From: Brevundimonas naejangsanensis
Lineage (GTDB): Bacteria; Pseudomonadota; Alphaproteobacteria; Caulobacterales; Caulobacteraceae
Length of the DNA: 64,000 nucleotides
NCBI RefSeq assembly: GCF_003627995.1
Contig: NZ_CP032707.1
Span: forward strand, 483,501-547,500
Direction of reading: 5' to 3'
The position numbers and the translations under genes were made by a program. Positions 30,497 through 39,502 of the stretch are shown here, in pieces; within the stretch, counting starts at the first letter, position 1, and every line of letters begins with the position of its first letter. The notes under the pieces are model-generated. The model was not told the DNA's origin, did no database searches, and saw only the letters and a list, made by a program, of their open reading frames with translations.

Positions 30497-31519
30497 ATGA
30501 ACACCACCGCCCCGCTTCCCGACGCCGCCGGCCAGAACTGGGTGGACCGCCACGCCCCCGAGGGCCTCAAGCCGTGGCTGAAGCTGGGCCGCTTCGACCG
30601 CCCGATCGGCACCTGGCTGCTGCTGCTGCCCGGCTGGCAGGGGATCATGCTGGCGCTGAACCAGTACGACCGGCCGTTCGGCGGCTATGAGCTGTGGCTG
30701 CTGGGCGGCTTCGCCGTCGGCGCCGCCCTGATGCGCGGGGCGGGCTGCGCGGTGAACGACATCGCCGACCGAAACTTCGACGCCCAGGTGGCGCGCACCG
30801 CCCTGCGCCCCATCCCGGCGGGCCAGATCAGCGTCAAGCAGGCCTGGCTGTTCGTGGCGGGCCTGTGCCTGGTCAGCCTGTGCATCCTGCTGACCATGAA
30901 CCTGATGTCCGTCCTGCTGGGCGCCCTGTCTCTGGGCCTGGTGGCGGCCTATCCCTTCATGAAGCGCATCACCTGGTGGCCCCAGGCCTGGCTGGGCCTG
31001 ACCTTCAACTGGGGCGCCCTGCTGGGCTTCGCGGCGGCGACGGGGGGGCTGTTCGCCCTGGGCTGGCTCTATGTGCTGAGGGTCAAGGCCAGCGGCGACG
31101 GCTACTGGATGGCCGAGGGACTGGACCGGATGGGTCACCTCGCCCTGTCGGCGGGCCTGCTCTACGCGGGCGGGCTGTTCTGGACCCTGGGCTATGACAC
31201 CATCTACGCCCTTCAGGACATCGAGGACGACGTCATGGCCGGGGTGAAGTCCTCGGCCCGCGCCCTGGGCGGCAAGGTCAAGGAAGGCGTGGCCGTCTTC
31301 TACGTCCTGGCCGTGGTCCTGGCCGGGGCGGCCGGTTTCGCCGCCGGTCTGGGGCCGGTCTTCTATGTCGGCCTGGCGCTCTACGCCCTACATCTGGCGT
31401 GGCAGGCGCGGCGGCTGGACCCGCAGGACACGGTCTTGTGTCTGCGGCTTTTCAAGTCAAATCGCGATGCGGGGTTGATCCTTCTGGCCGCGATCGCGTT
31501 CAACGGCCTAGCTTTCTGA
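30497..31519 (+). CDS. ubiA: 4-hydroxybenzoate polyprenyltransferase
   Basis: UbiA attaches the polyprenyl tail to 4-hydroxybenzoate in ubiquinone synthesis, in the inner membrane. 340 residues, about nine membrane helices. Both prenyl-diphosphate/Mg sites are visible: NDIADRNFD (87-95) and YDTIYALQDIEDD near residue 235-247. RFDRPIGTWLLLLPGWQG is the conserved N-terminal block. The length is slightly above that of E. coli UbiA because of an N-terminal extension. It is followed by a lipoprotein gene 25 bases downstream. Confidence 0.95.
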   Translation: MNTTAPLPDAAGQNWVDRHAPEGLKPWLKLGRFDRPIGTWLLLLPGWQGIMLALNQYDRPFGGYELWLLGGFAVGAALMRGAGCAVNDIADRNFDAQVARTALRPIPAGQISVKQAWLFVAGLCLVSLCILLTMNLMSVLLGALSLGLVAAYPFMKRITWWPQAWLGLTFNWGALLGFAAATGGLFALGWLYVLRVKASGDGYWMAEGLDRMGHLALSAGLLYAGGLFWTLGYDTIYALQDIEDDVMAGVKSSARALGGKVKEGVAVFYVLAVVLAGAAGFAAGLGPVFYVGLALYALHLAWQARRLDPQDTVLCLRLFKSNRDAGLILLAAIAFNGLAF

Positions 31520-31544
31520 TCGAACCGTTCCCAAGGAGCCCGGC

Positions 31545-32381
31545 ATGATCCCTTCGCGCCCCGTTCGCGCCCTTCTCGTCACCGTCGCCGTCGCGGCCTC
31601 GCTCGCTGCCTGCCAGCGCCAAGAGAAGAAGGCGGCACCGACCGCGCCGGAGGCGACCGCCCAGGCCGTCGCCGAGGGGCCGCTGAAGTATGAAAGCGCC
31701 ACCCCCTACGCCAAGGTCAGCCTGAGCCTGCCGGAGGCCGTCCTGGCCTACCCCGCCCTCTATGCGCCGCTGTACCGCGACGAGGTGGCCAGGCTGAAGG
31801 AATACGCCGAGGGCGCCCAGGCCGACCGCACCGAGGCGGGCTCGCCCGAGGGCATGCCCCCTTATGAGAAGACCATCGTCTTCGGCGCCCCGGTCGAGAC
31901 CGGCCGCCTGTTCAGCCTGATGCGGACCGACTTCGACTATTCCGGCGGCGCCCATCCGAACACCGTCGCCACCGGCCTGCTGTGGGACAAGGCCGAGGGC
32001 CGTCGCATCGCCGCCGCCGACCTGTTCGCTAAGGGCGCCGACCGCGCGGGCGTGGAGCGCGCCCTGTGCCAGGCGGTGAACACGGCCAAGAAGGCCCGCC
32101 CCGGCGCCCAGCCCGTCGCCGCGACCGGCGACATCTGGACCTGCCCCAAGCTGGACAAGGTGGCCGTGACCCTGGCCCCCGGCGCGGTTCCGGGCAAGGC
32201 GGGGGGCCTGACCTTCCTGATCGACGCCTATGCGGTCGGCCCCTATGTCGAGGGCGCCTACTATCTGACCCTGCCGCTCTCGGCCTTCCAGAGCGCCCTG
32301 TCGCCGACCTATGCGGGCGAGTTCGAGGGCGCCCCGGCCAAGGCGGGCGACGTCACCGAGGACCTGCGGCCGAAGGGCTAA
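31545..32381 (+). CDS. DUF4163/DUF3298 (RsiV-like) lipoprotein
   Basis: 278 residues with a lipoprotein signal (VTVAVAASLAAC, Cys23) and an Ala/Pro/Thr linker. The body shows the DUF4163-DUF3298 pair: ESATPYAKVSLSLPEAVLAYPALYAPLYRDEV and the strongly conserved FDYSGGAHPNT with GLLWDKAEGRRIAAADLF, ending with IDAYAVGPYVEGAYYLTLP. The same domain pair forms the lysozyme-sensing extracellular part of Bacillus RsiV, but here there is no anti-sigma segment. AAGGAGC precedes the ATG. A hairpin repeat follows the stop. Confidence 0.85.
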   Translation: MIPSRPVRALLVTVAVAASLAACQRQEKKAAPTAPEATAQAVAEGPLKYESATPYAKVSLSLPEAVLAYPALYAPLYRDEVARLKEYAEGAQADRTEAGSPEGMPPYEKTIVFGAPVETGRLFSLMRTDFDYSGGAHPNTVATGLLWDKAEGRRIAAADLFAKGADRAGVERALCQAVNTAKKARPGAQPVAATGDIWTCPKLDKVAVTLAPGAVPGKAGGLTFLIDAYAVGPYVEGAYYLTLPLSAFQSALSPTYAGEFEGAPAKAGDVTEDLRPKG

Positions 32382-32389
32382 CCCTTCTA

Positions 32390-32421
32390 CCGCTCATCCC
32401 TGCGGAGGCGGGGATGAGCGG
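32390..32421. repeat. Hairpin repeat, family E, copy 1
   Basis: CCGCTCATCCC (32390-32400) and GGGATGAGCGG (32411-32421) form an 11-bp stem between convergent genes. A longer copy is at 41170-41201. It may end transcription on both strands, although no T-run is present. Confidence 0.7.
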
Positions 32422-32429
32422 TGTGTTTC

Positions 32430-33353
32430 TCAGTCCGCCAGAAAGGCGTCGACCAGGACGTCCAGCCGTTCGGGCTGGTCGATCATGATGAAGTGCCGGG
32501 CGTCGTCGACGCGCGTCAGCGTCACGCCCGGCAGGGCGGCGTATTCGCGGCTCCACAGGGCGTCGGCCAGGGCGGCGGGCGCCCCGCCGTCGGCGTCCGA
32601 GGCATAGACGGCCCAGACCGGCGTGGTCATGGCGGCCAGGCCCGGACGGGCGTCGGTGGTCATCACCTCGCGGATGGCGCTGGCCATGGCCTGGCGGTCG
32701 GAGGCCATCGACCAGTCGACCATGGCGGCGCGCCCGGCCGCGTTGCGCATCATGCCCACGGCCGTCTGTTCCTGCTGGCGGCGGAAGCTCGCGGCGTCCG
32801 CGCTCAGGAGGGCGGCGGCGGCCTGATCGGCGAAGGGGCGCGCCGTTTCCGGCGTGGCCTGCGGGCCGAACATGGCGCTGAAGAAGGGCAGGCTGTCGAC
32901 GCTCATCACCCGACCGACCGCCTCGGGATGTTGCTGGGCCAGCAGCAGGCCAGCCAGACCGCCCATGGAGTGGCCGATGATCGCGGGCCGGTTCAGCGTC
33001 ACGGCGTAGCGGGCGAGGTCGTCGACGGCGGGCTGGACGAAGGCGCCGTCGCCGTGCGTCCAGGCCTCTCCGGCGAAGCCCGCCAGCTGGACCAGATGAA
33101 CGCGATGGGTCGCCGACAGCCGCTCGGCCAGCGGCCGCCACACCTCGCGCGAGGAGGCGAAGCCGGGGATCAGGATGACGTCCGGCCCCTGCCCCATGAC
33201 CTCGACCGACAGGCGGTCGGAGACGAAGGCGGGCGCCGCGACGCGCGCCGGTTCGGCCTGGGCGGGGAAGACGATGCTGGCGGCCGCGAAGCCGACGGCG
33301 GCGGCCAGGAGGAAGGCGCGCAGGGTCCTGGCGGGAGCGGAGATCGTGGTCAT
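32430..33353 (-). CDS. Alpha/beta hydrolase, exported
   Basis: 307 residues with a signal peptide (LRAFLLAAAVGFAAASIVFPAQA). The fold is shown by the oxyanion region LIPGFASSREVWRPL, the nucleophile elbow GHSMGG (Ser129) and a C-terminal catalytic His in VDDARHFIMIDQPERL. The acid is probably the Asp in YASDADG. The substrate is not predictable. The cap region (about 150-230) is helical. It is convergent with the RsiV-like lipoprotein gene and has a palindromic repeat upstream. Confidence 0.88.
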   Translation of the reverse strand: MTTISAPARTLRAFLLAAAVGFAAASIVFPAQAEPARVAAPAFVSDRLSVEVMGQGPDVILIPGFASSREVWRPLAERLSATHRVHLVQLAGFAGEAWTHGDGAFVQPAVDDLARYAVTLNRPAIIGHSMGGLAGLLLAQQHPEAVGRVMSVDSLPFFSAMFGPQATPETARPFADQAAAALLSADAASFRRQQEQTAVGMMRNAAGRAAMVDWSMASDRQAMASAIREVMTTDARPGLAAMTTPVWAVYASDADGGAPAALADALWSREYAALPGVTLTRVDDARHFIMIDQPERLDVLVDAFLAD

Positions 33354-33385
33354 GGCGGTTCCTTTGTTCGGCGCCCTCCCCGGCC

Positions 33386-33489
33386 GTCATCCTCGGGCCT
33401 GACCCGAGGATCGGGTGATCCGCTGGCGCATCGCCGGATCAGACGAGCGCGCGGCCGGCCTCGATCCTCGGGTCAAGCCCGAGGATGGC
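33386..33489. repeat. Palindromic intergenic element, family D, copy 1
   Basis: Two arms that are each hairpins and are also inverted relative to each other: GTCATCCTCGGGCCTGACCCGAGGATC (27 bases at 33386-33412) and its near reverse complement at 33463-33489, separated by 50 bases. Copy 2 is at 35491-35593 and a diverged copy 3 at 44467-44578. The unit length of 103-112 bp is well conserved. Confidence 0.8.
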
Positions 33490-33515
33490 GGAGGTGGGGG
33501 GGCCTGTGTGAAGGG

Positions 33516-33713
33516 TCAGGCGTGAGGGTTTTCGAAGATGTCCTCGACCGGCCGCTCGAACAGGGCGGCGATGCGGTAGGCCAGATCCAGGGAGGGGTCG
33601 TGCTTTTCGGTTTCGAGCGCGTTGACCGCCTGGCGCGAGACGCCCAGCGCCTGCCCCAACTGCTCCTGGGTCCAGTTGCGTTCGACGCGCAGCAGTTTCA
33701 GCTTGTTCTTCAT
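33516..33713 (-). CDS. XRE-family small transcriptional regulator
   Basis: A 65-residue helix-turn-helix protein: LKLLRVERNWTQEQLGQALGVSRQAVNALETEKHDPSLDLAYRIAALF, with recognition helix near SRQAVNALE. It is the YozG/HipB-like minimal type with a short tail (PVEDIFENP). The ATG at 33713 overlaps the stop of the membrane-protein gene (TGATG), so the two are translationally coupled. The direct repeats CCTGAC upstream of the pair are a candidate operator, implying autoregulation. Confidence 0.92.
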   Translation of the reverse strand: MKNKLKLLRVERNWTQEQLGQALGVSRQAVNALETEKHDPSLDLAYRIAALFERPVEDIFENPHA

Positions 33714-34120
33714 CAATTCGACGACCGGATGAAGGGCGCCGTCGCGCCGAACGCCGCCCAGAACAGCGGGATGATCAGCCAGCCAGGCAGATGCGGCGCG
33801 CCCGCGAAATTCTCGCCAAAGCCCCAGGCGGCGAACACGGCCATGGCGACCCCCGAAGCGACGATGAACTGCTTGGCCATAATCGCGCGCACGAACTCGT
33901 CCGAGTCGCGCATGAAGCTGAGCAGCGCCCAGATCTGGCAGGCGATGGGGGCGGCGGCGGCCAAGGCCAGGAGCCAGGCGACAGGCTTGCCCTGAACCGC
34001 GTCGAAGACGCCGCCGATCACCGCGACCATCAGAACGACATAGCCGCCCATGAAGGCGAAGGTGCGCCGGGCGTAACGGCGCGAAGCCGGGGTGAGAACG
34101 CTGGAAGTTAAGGACAACAT
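33713..34120 (-). CDS. Four-helix membrane protein coupled to an XRE regulator
   Basis: With the ATG at 34120 (MLSLTSSVLTPASRRYARR) the product has 135 residues and four membrane helices (about 23-43, 50-70, 83-103 and 110-128). I do not recognise a characterised family, but two-gene cassettes of a small XRE regulator plus a four-helix membrane protein are common in bacteria and their role is unclear. An upstream in-frame codon at 34159 would place the protein start inside the repeated CCTGAC region, so it is rejected. Start overlap with the regulator indicates one operon. Confidence 0.75.
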   Translation of the reverse strand: MLSLTSSVLTPASRRYARRTFAFMGGYVVLMVAVIGGVFDAVQGKPVAWLLALAAAAPIACQIWALLSFMRDSDEFVRAIMAKQFIVASGVAMAVFAAWGFGENFAGAPHLPGWLIIPLFWAAFGATAPFIRSSN

Positions 34121-34130
34121 GACAGGCGCT

Positions 34131-34205
34131 CCTGACTTTGTGTAAGGGTAACCTGACACGCCCGAAATGTCATGTCAACCTGACTTTTCGTCAGCACATC
34201 CTGAC
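34131..34205. promoter_or_regulatory. Four direct repeats of CCTGAC, candidate operator of the XRE regulator
   Basis: CCTGAC occurs at 34131, 34152, 34179 and 34200, on one strand, with spacings of 21, 27 and 21 bases. Two copies are part of near-palindromes (GTAACCTGACAC; GTCAACCTGAC). The array lies between the start of the regulated operon (34120) and the divergent gene (34245), so it could repress both directions. The repeats are seen directly; regulator identity is inferred. Confidence 0.55.
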
Positions 34206-34244
34206 TTTCTTGCCAGCCGCCCCGGCGCCCCCTAGCCTGTCGCC

Positions 34245-34793
34245 ATGCGTAGTGTTTTCGCCCTCGCCGGCGCGTTCCTGACGGCCGCCCTCTCCGCCCC
34301 GAGTTTCGCGCAGGATGTCCGGGGCGCACGGGACTTCGCCGACCTGCCGCGCGTCGAGGGCGCCCACGTCCGCGCCTGGCGCCAGCTGGCGGTGGCCGAG
34401 ATCACCTTGCCGACCGGGCCGGTGGCCGAGGGGAGCGCGCCCGACAAGGCGGTGCGCCTGCAGGGCCAGATCAGCCATACCGACTATGTGATCCGCCCGG
34501 CGATCAGCCCGCTGGACATCGACCGCCACTATGAGGAGGCCCTGCGCTCAGCGGGCTATGAGACGGTCTTCGCCTGCACCGGCATCAGCCGCTGCGGCGC
34601 GGGCATGGGCGCGCTGATCCTGCTGGGCGACGCGGTGTCGCCGCCGGGCTTCGCCGACGGCGTCTTCAACGACCAGTTGCGCGTGACCGTGGCGCGCAAG
34701 GGGGCGACCTGGGTGCTACTGCACATGACGCGGGGACCGGACCGGTCGCTGGTCTATCAGGCCGTGGTCGAGGGCGCCCGTGACGTCGACTAG
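34245..34793 (+). CDS. DUF4892-like exported protein
   Basis: 182 residues with a Sec signal (VFALAGAFLTAALSAPSFAQ). The mature region DVRGARDFADLPRVEGAHVRAWRQL ... YVIRPAISPLDIDRHYEEALRSAGYETVFACTGISRCG resembles DUF4892 proteins: an R.PG.. start, a central paired-strand region and a Cys-x-x-x-x-x-Cys. The assignment is tentative. The function is unknown. Its last 14 bases overlap the methyltransferase gene in another frame. Confidence 0.6.
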   Translation: MRSVFALAGAFLTAALSAPSFAQDVRGARDFADLPRVEGAHVRAWRQLAVAEITLPTGPVAEGSAPDKAVRLQGQISHTDYVIRPAISPLDIDRHYEEALRSAGYETVFACTGISRCGAGMGALILLGDAVSPPGFADGVFNDQLRVTVARKGATWVLLHMTRGPDRSLVYQAVVEGARDVD

Positions 34794-35445
34794 ACGGATC
34801 GCCGATCCGGCCCGTTTCATCCGCGACAACACCCGCCTTCAGCCCGTCTCGCACACGCCCGAGATTTCGCTGTGGCTGGCCGACGAAGTCACGCCCATCT
34901 GGCGGCTGACGGAAGAGGAGCTGGGCGAGATGGGCCTGCCGCCGCCGTTCTGGGCCTTCGCCTGGGCGGGCGGGCAGGCGCTGGCGCGCTGGCTGCTGGA
35001 CCATCCCGAGAGCGTCAGGGGCCGCCGCGTGCTGGACCTGGCGACGGGGTCGGGCCTGGTGGCGATCGCGGCGATGAAGGCGGGCGCGGCCTCGGTGCTG
35101 GCGGCCGACATCGACCCCTTCTGCGCCGCCGCCGTGGCCGCCAATGCCCTGGCGAACGGGGTCGAGATCGCCTTCACCGCCGAGAACCTGCTGGAGAACC
35201 CGCCCCCGCCGTTCGACCTGATCTGCGCCGGGGACGTCTTCTACGAAGGGCCGATGGCCGAGGCGGTGCTGGCCTGGCTGAAGGCGGCGCGGGCGCAAGG
35301 GGCCGAGGTGCTGGTCGGCGATCCGGGGCGCACCTATTTCCCCACATCGGGCCTGACCCGGCTAGCGGAATACCGCGTGCCGACCACGCGCGAGCTGGAG
35401 GACCAGGAGGTCAAGCGCACCCGCGTCTGGTCGCTGGACGGCTAG
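34780..35445 (+). CDS. Class I SAM methyltransferase, ETFB-lysine methyltransferase-like
   Basis: 221 residues. RFIRDNTRLQPVSHTPEISLWLADEVTPIW and PPPFWAFAWAGGQALARWLLDHP are typical of the ETFB lysine methyltransferase group, as is the SAM-binding motif VLDLATGSG (84-92) followed by the acidic loop VLAADIDP. The post-I/IV region is CAGDVFYE. Alphaproteobacterial homologues methylate lysines of the electron-transfer flavoprotein beta subunit; that substrate is inferred here. It overlaps the preceding gene by 14 bases. Confidence 0.85.
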   Translation: MTSTRRIADPARFIRDNTRLQPVSHTPEISLWLADEVTPIWRLTEEELGEMGLPPPFWAFAWAGGQALARWLLDHPESVRGRRVLDLATGSGLVAIAAMKAGAASVLAADIDPFCAAAVAANALANGVEIAFTAENLLENPPPPFDLICAGDVFYEGPMAEAVLAWLKAARAQGAEVLVGDPGRTYFPTSGLTRLAEYRVPTTRELEDQEVKRTRVWSLDG

Positions 35446-35490
35446 GGGCCACCGCCTTCCCTTCGCACGCCGCCCTTCCTCCCCCACGCC

Positions 35491-35593
35491 GTCATCCTCG
35501 GGCTTGACCCGAGGATCGGGGGCGATGGCGCGATCGGCCTCGTTGCCCCCAGCGGGCGGACGGCTCGATCCTCGGGTCAAGCCCGAGGATGAC
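35491..35593. repeat. Palindromic intergenic element, family D, copy 2
   Basis: GTCATCCTCGGGCTTGACCCGAGGATC type arm at 35491-35517 and its exact reverse complement at 35567-35593 (27 bases each), 49 bases apart. It lies between convergent genes. The arms match copy 1 (33386-33489) at nearly every base; the interior does not, which suggests that pairing of the arms, not interior sequence, is selected. Confidence 0.82.
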
Positions 35594-35619
35594 GACGGGG
35601 GAATGAAGCGGAGCCCCCC

Positions 35620-36201
35620 TCAGGCGTCGCGCGGCAGGACGGTCAGCACCCGCGCCATGAACTGGTGGAAGGCTTCCATGTAGTCGCGCAGGAATTGTTC
35701 GGTGTCGGACGCCGACACATTGCCGTCGTCGTCGACCAGGCCGGGCTTGAACTGGATATAGGCCTCGGGCGCGTTCATCTGCGGCGCCTGGAGGAAGCTC
35801 AGCACCGAGCGGAGGCTTTGCTGGCTCACGGCCGTGCCGATGGCGCCGGGCGAGGTCCCGATCACCGCCGTCGGCTTGTTGGCGAAGGCGTTGGTTCCAT
35901 AGGGACGGCTGGCCCAGTCGATGGCGTTCTTGAGCCCGCCGGGGATCGAACGGTTGTATTCGGGCGTGACGATCAGAATGGCGTCCGAGCCCTTGATCGC
36001 CGCCTTGAAGTCCGTGGCCACGGCCGGATAGGCGGCGTCGTAGTCATAGGAATAGAGCGGCAGACCGGAAAAGCCGATCTCGTGCATCTTCAGCTTCTCG
36101 GGCGCCAGCTTGACCAGGGCCTTGGCCAGCTTGCGGTTGATCGAGTCCTTGGCCAGGCTGCCGATGATGTAGCCCACATTGTAGCTGGTCATGACGCGCA
36201 T
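35620..36201 (-). CDS. NADPH-dependent FMN reductase family oxidoreductase
   Basis: 193 residues with the flavodoxin-like fold: VGYIIGSLAKDSINRKLAKAL (FMN phosphate loop GSLxxxSxNRK), LPLYSYDYD, ILIVTPEYNRSIPGGLKNAIDWASRP and VIGTSPGAIGTAVSQQSLRSVL. This is the ChrR/YieF quinone and azo reductase group, soluble and FMN-binding. Two Met codons (36201 and 36192) are possible starts; the second begins nearer to the family consensus. It is convergent with the methyltransferase gene and divergent from nothing close by. Confidence 0.92.
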   Translation of the reverse strand: MRVMTSYNVGYIIGSLAKDSINRKLAKALVKLAPEKLKMHEIGFSGLPLYSYDYDAAYPAVATDFKAAIKGSDAILIVTPEYNRSIPGGLKNAIDWASRPYGTNAFANKPTAVIGTSPGAIGTAVSQQSLRSVLSFLQAPQMNAPEAYIQFKPGLVDDDGNVSASDTEQFLRDYMEAFHQFMARVLTVLPRDA

Positions 36202-36270
36202 CTCGCTGGTGAAGGCAGCGCCGACCGCCGCCGTCTATGAAATGTCCGGCGAAACGGCGGGGTTCCGCCC

Positions 36271-37581
36271 TCAGACGCGCACGGCCCGCCGTCCTCGCCC
36301 CGCCTCGCCGAAGACGCGCAGATAGCGGTCGATTTCGGCCCGGTCGCCGGTGGCCTTCTCGACGTTGTCGGACAACTTGACCGCCGGGCGGCCCGCCGCC
36401 TTCGTGACCTTGCACACCAGGGACAGCGGGATCAGTTCGGGCGCCGGAACCGGGGCGCAGTCGCGGAAGTCGTTGGTCAGGTTGGTGCCCCAGCCGAAGC
36501 TGGTGCGCACCCGCCCCTTGAAGTGGGCGTGGGCCGCCTCGATGCCGTCGACGTCCAGGCCGTCGGCCAGCACCAGCAGCCGCTCGCGCGGGTCGCGGCC
36601 CTTGGACGCCCACCAGGCCATGATCTCCTCGCCGCCCTCGATCGGCGGGGCGGAATCGGGGCGGAAGCCCTTCCAGTCGGCCAGCCAGTCGGGCGCGTCG
36701 GCCAGGAAGGCGCGGGTGCCGAAGGCGTCCGGCAGGGCCACCAGCAGATTGCCGTCATAGGCCGCGCGCCATTCCTCCAGCACGCGATAGGGCGCGGCGC
36801 GCAGGGCCGCATCGTCCTCGCCCGCCATGGCCGCCAGCACCATGGGCAGCTCGTGGCCGTTGGTGCCGATGGCCTCTAGGTCGTTGTTCATGGCCAGCAG
36901 CACGTTGGAGGTGCCGATGAAGGCGACGCCCAGTCCCTCCTTGAGCGCCTCGACGCACCAGCCCTGCCACAGGAAGCCGTGGCGGCGCCGCGTGCCGAAG
37001 TCCGACAGGGCCAGGCCGTCCAGCGCCCTCAGCCGTTCAATCTTGCTCCACAGCTTGGTCTTGGCGCGCGAATAGAGGATGTCGAGCTCGAACCGGCCCA
37101 TGCGGCGCAGGGCGCGGCGGCTGCGCAGCTCGTTGAGGATCGAAAGGGCCGGAATCTCCCACAGGGTGACATCGGCCCAGCTCCCGGAAAACTCCAGCCG
37201 GAACTGGCCGTCGGCCCCGCGCGACAGGTCGTATTCCGGCAGGCGATAGTCGGCCAGCCAGGCCAGGAAGTCGGGGCTGAAGATCGACTTCACCCCGTAG
37301 AAGGTGTTGCCCCCCAGCCAAATCAGCTCGCGGTTGGTGAAGCGCAGCGACCGGGCGTGGTCCAGCTGGGCGCGCAGCTCGGCCTCGTCCACCTCCGCGG
37401 CCAGGCGCACGGAGGCGGTGCGGTTGATGACCGAGAAGGTCACCGGCACGTCGCGGAACCGCCGCCAGATCAGCTGCAGCATCAGCAGCTTGTAGAAGTC
37501 GGTGTCCAGGAGACTGCGGACGATAGGGTCCAGCCGCCAGCCGTGATCATAGGCCCGCTTGGCCAGGTCGACGCTCGCCAT
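36271..37581 (-). CDS. pncB: Nicotinate phosphoribosyltransferase
   Basis: PncB makes nicotinate mononucleotide for NAD salvage. 436 residues with family blocks [34 protein letters not shown], the catalytic-loop region [23 protein letters not shown] and [10 protein letters not shown], and C-terminal [12 protein letters not shown] with [18 protein letters not shown]. The phosphorylated catalytic His is that of RRHGF. Cytoplasmic enzyme. The gene follows the antiporter gene with a 4-base gap, so the two are likely co-transcribed. Confidence 0.96.
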   Translation of the reverse strand: MASVDLAKRAYDHGWRLDPIVRSLLDTDFYKLLMLQLIWRRFRDVPVTFSVINRTASVRLAAEVDEAELRAQLDHARSLRFTNRELIWLGGNTFYGVKSIFSPDFLAWLADYRLPEYDLSRGADGQFRLEFSGSWADVTLWEIPALSILNELRSRRALRRMGRFELDILYSRAKTKLWSKIERLRALDGLALSDFGTRRRHGFLWQGWCVEALKEGLGVAFIGTSNVLLAMNNDLEAIGTNGHELPMVLAAMAGEDDAALRAAPYRVLEEWRAAYDGNLLVALPDAFGTRAFLADAPDWLADWKGFRPDSAPPIEGGEEIMAWWASKGRDPRERLLVLADGLDVDGIEAAHAHFKGRVRTSFGWGTNLTNDFRDCAPVPAPELIPLSLVCKVTKAAGRPAVKLSDNVEKATGDRAEIDRYLRVFGEAGRGRRAVRV

Positions 37582-37585
37582 GTCC

Positions 37586-39436
37586 TCAGTCGTTCTCCTG
37601 CGCCGCCCCGGCCGGGGCCTCGTCTTCGTTCAGCAGCCGCCCTTCGCGGCTGGGCGTGATATAGGGCGCCGGCTGCGGCGTGGGCAGGTTGCCGCGCATC
37701 AGGGATTGGCCCGCCTGGAGCCCGCCGGTCACTTGCAGATCCAGACGCGCCGCGTCGCGGCGGCGCACCTCGGCGATGACATCGGCCGCCTCCTCGTCGG
37801 GAAAGCCCAGGCCGGCCAGCACGGCCTCGCCGAACTTCAGCGCCGATTCGAAGGTCTCGCGGATCTGATAGTCGACCCCGGCCTCGATCAGGCGAAGCGT
37901 GTGGCCCCGGTCATAGGCGCGGACGAACAGCTTGGCGGCCGGGAACTCGGACTTGACCAACTGGACGATGCGGTCGGCCGTCTCGGGCTTGTCGACGCAG
38001 ACCAGCACCGCCTCGGCCTTGCCCGCCCCCGAAGCGCGCAGCGTGTCCAGCCGTGCGCCGTCGCCGTAATAGACCTTGAAGCCGAACCGACCCGCCGCCT
38101 GGATCATCTCCACGTCGATCTCGATGATGGAAACGTCGACGTCGCGCGCCAGCAGGGGCTGGGACACGACCTGGGCGAAGCGGCCGAAGCCGATGATCAG
38201 CACTCGCCCGCCCAGGCCCTCGGCGGAATCCACCCCCTCGGCGTCCTCGGGCGAGAGGCCGCGCTCCTTGGGCATCAGTCGCTTCAGCGCCAGGGTGGTC
38301 AGGGGCGTCAGCGCCATCGACAGGATGACGATGGCCGTCAGGGCCGCGCTGACCCTCGCGTCGATCACCCCGCCGGCGGCCGCCGCCCCATAGAGAACGA
38401 AGGCGAACTCGCCCCCTTGGGCGAACAGGGCCGCGCGCTCGACCGCCTCGCGCCGCCGCGCCCCGAACAGCCGCGCCACGCCGTAGATGACGCCCGCCTT
38501 GACCAGCATGAAGGCGGCCAGGCCCGCCAGCACCATGCGCCAGTCCGCCAGCACCACCCCCAGGTCCAGGGCCATGCCCACCGACAGGAAGAACAGGCCC
38601 AAGAGGATGGCGCGGAACGGCTCCACGTCGGCCTCCAGCTGATGACGGAAGGCGGAGTCGGACAGCAGCACCCCGGCTAGGAAGGCGCCCATGGCCATGG
38701 ACAGCCCCGCCTGGTCCATCAGGAAGGCCGTGCCCGCCACCACCAGCAGGGCCGCCGCCGTCATCACCTCGCGCCCGCCGTAGCGCGCCAGGAAGCGGAA
38801 GGCCGGATTGAGGCCGTAGCGGCCGATGGCCAGGACCGCTGCCACCGCCGCCACGGCCAGGCCGACGGTGCGCCACAGGGGCGGCGCGGCCTCGTCCCCG
38901 CCGCCCACGGCCGCCGACAGCACCGCGACGATGGCCAGAAGCGGCACGATGGCCAGGTCCTCGAACAGCAGGATGGAGACCGCCCTCTGGCCCGAGGGGG
39001 CGGGCAGTTCGCCGCGCTCCTCAAGCATCTGGACGATCACGGCGGTCGAGGACATGACGAAGCCCATGGCCCCGACGAAGGCCGCCGCCGGCGGCGCCCC
39101 GGCCGCCATGGCCGTCAGCGTCAGGGCCAGGCCGCTGAGCCCCACCTGGGCCGAGCCGAGGCCGAAGATCTCGCGCCGCAGGCCCCACAGGCGCGACGGC
39201 CGCATCTCAAGGCCGATGATGAACAGGAAGATGACCACGCCGAACTCGGCGACGTGCAGGATGGTGTCCGGCTCGCGGAACAGGGCCAGGCCGAACGGGC
39301 CGATCGCCGCCCCCGCCGCCAGGTAGCCCAGCACCGATCCCAGGCCGAGCTTGCGGAACACCGGCACGGCGACCACCCCGGCCGCCAGCAGGGCGGCGAC
39401 ATGGCCGATATCCAGTCCCGTCGTCGCCTCGGCCAT
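37586..39436 (-). CDS. CPA2 monovalent cation:proton antiporter with RCK domain (KefB/KefC-like)
   Basis: 616 residues. The N-terminal ~385 residues form twelve or so membrane helices of the Na/H-exchanger fold ([69 protein letters not shown]). The C-terminal part is an RCK/TrkA-N Rossmann domain ([18 protein letters not shown], ... [15 protein letters not shown]). Such proteins are KefB/C-type potassium efflux systems; whether a Kef-like glutathione gating site is conserved cannot be judged. The short tail is Pro/Glu-rich. It precedes pncB in one operon. Confidence 0.92.
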   Translation of the reverse strand: MAEATTGLDIGHVAALLAAGVVAVPVFRKLGLGSVLGYLAAGAAIGPFGLALFREPDTILHVAEFGVVIFLFIIGLEMRPSRLWGLRREIFGLGSAQVGLSGLALTLTAMAAGAPPAAAFVGAMGFVMSSTAVIVQMLEERGELPAPSGQRAVSILLFEDLAIVPLLAIVAVLSAAVGGGDEAAPPLWRTVGLAVAAVAAVLAIGRYGLNPAFRFLARYGGREVMTAAALLVVAGTAFLMDQAGLSMAMGAFLAGVLLSDSAFRHQLEADVEPFRAILLGLFFLSVGMALDLGVVLADWRMVLAGLAAFMLVKAGVIYGVARLFGARRREAVERAALFAQGGEFAFVLYGAAAAGGVIDARVSAALTAIVILSMALTPLTTLALKRLMPKERGLSPEDAEGVDSAEGLGGRVLIIGFGRFAQVVSQPLLARDVDVSIIEIDVEMIQAAGRFGFKVYYGDGARLDTLRASGAGKAEAVLVCVDKPETADRIVQLVKSEFPAAKLFVRAYDRGHTLRLIEAGVDYQIRETFESALKFGEAVLAGLGFPDEEAADVIAEVRRRDAARLDLQVTGGLQAGQSLMRGNLPTPQPAPYITPSREGRLLNEDEAPAGAAQEND

Positions 39437-39502
39437 GGTGCGCCCTTATGGTTTCCAGCCTGATAGTGGGATCGAAGCCGCGCGATTGCGAGAGGGTGCG
39501 CC

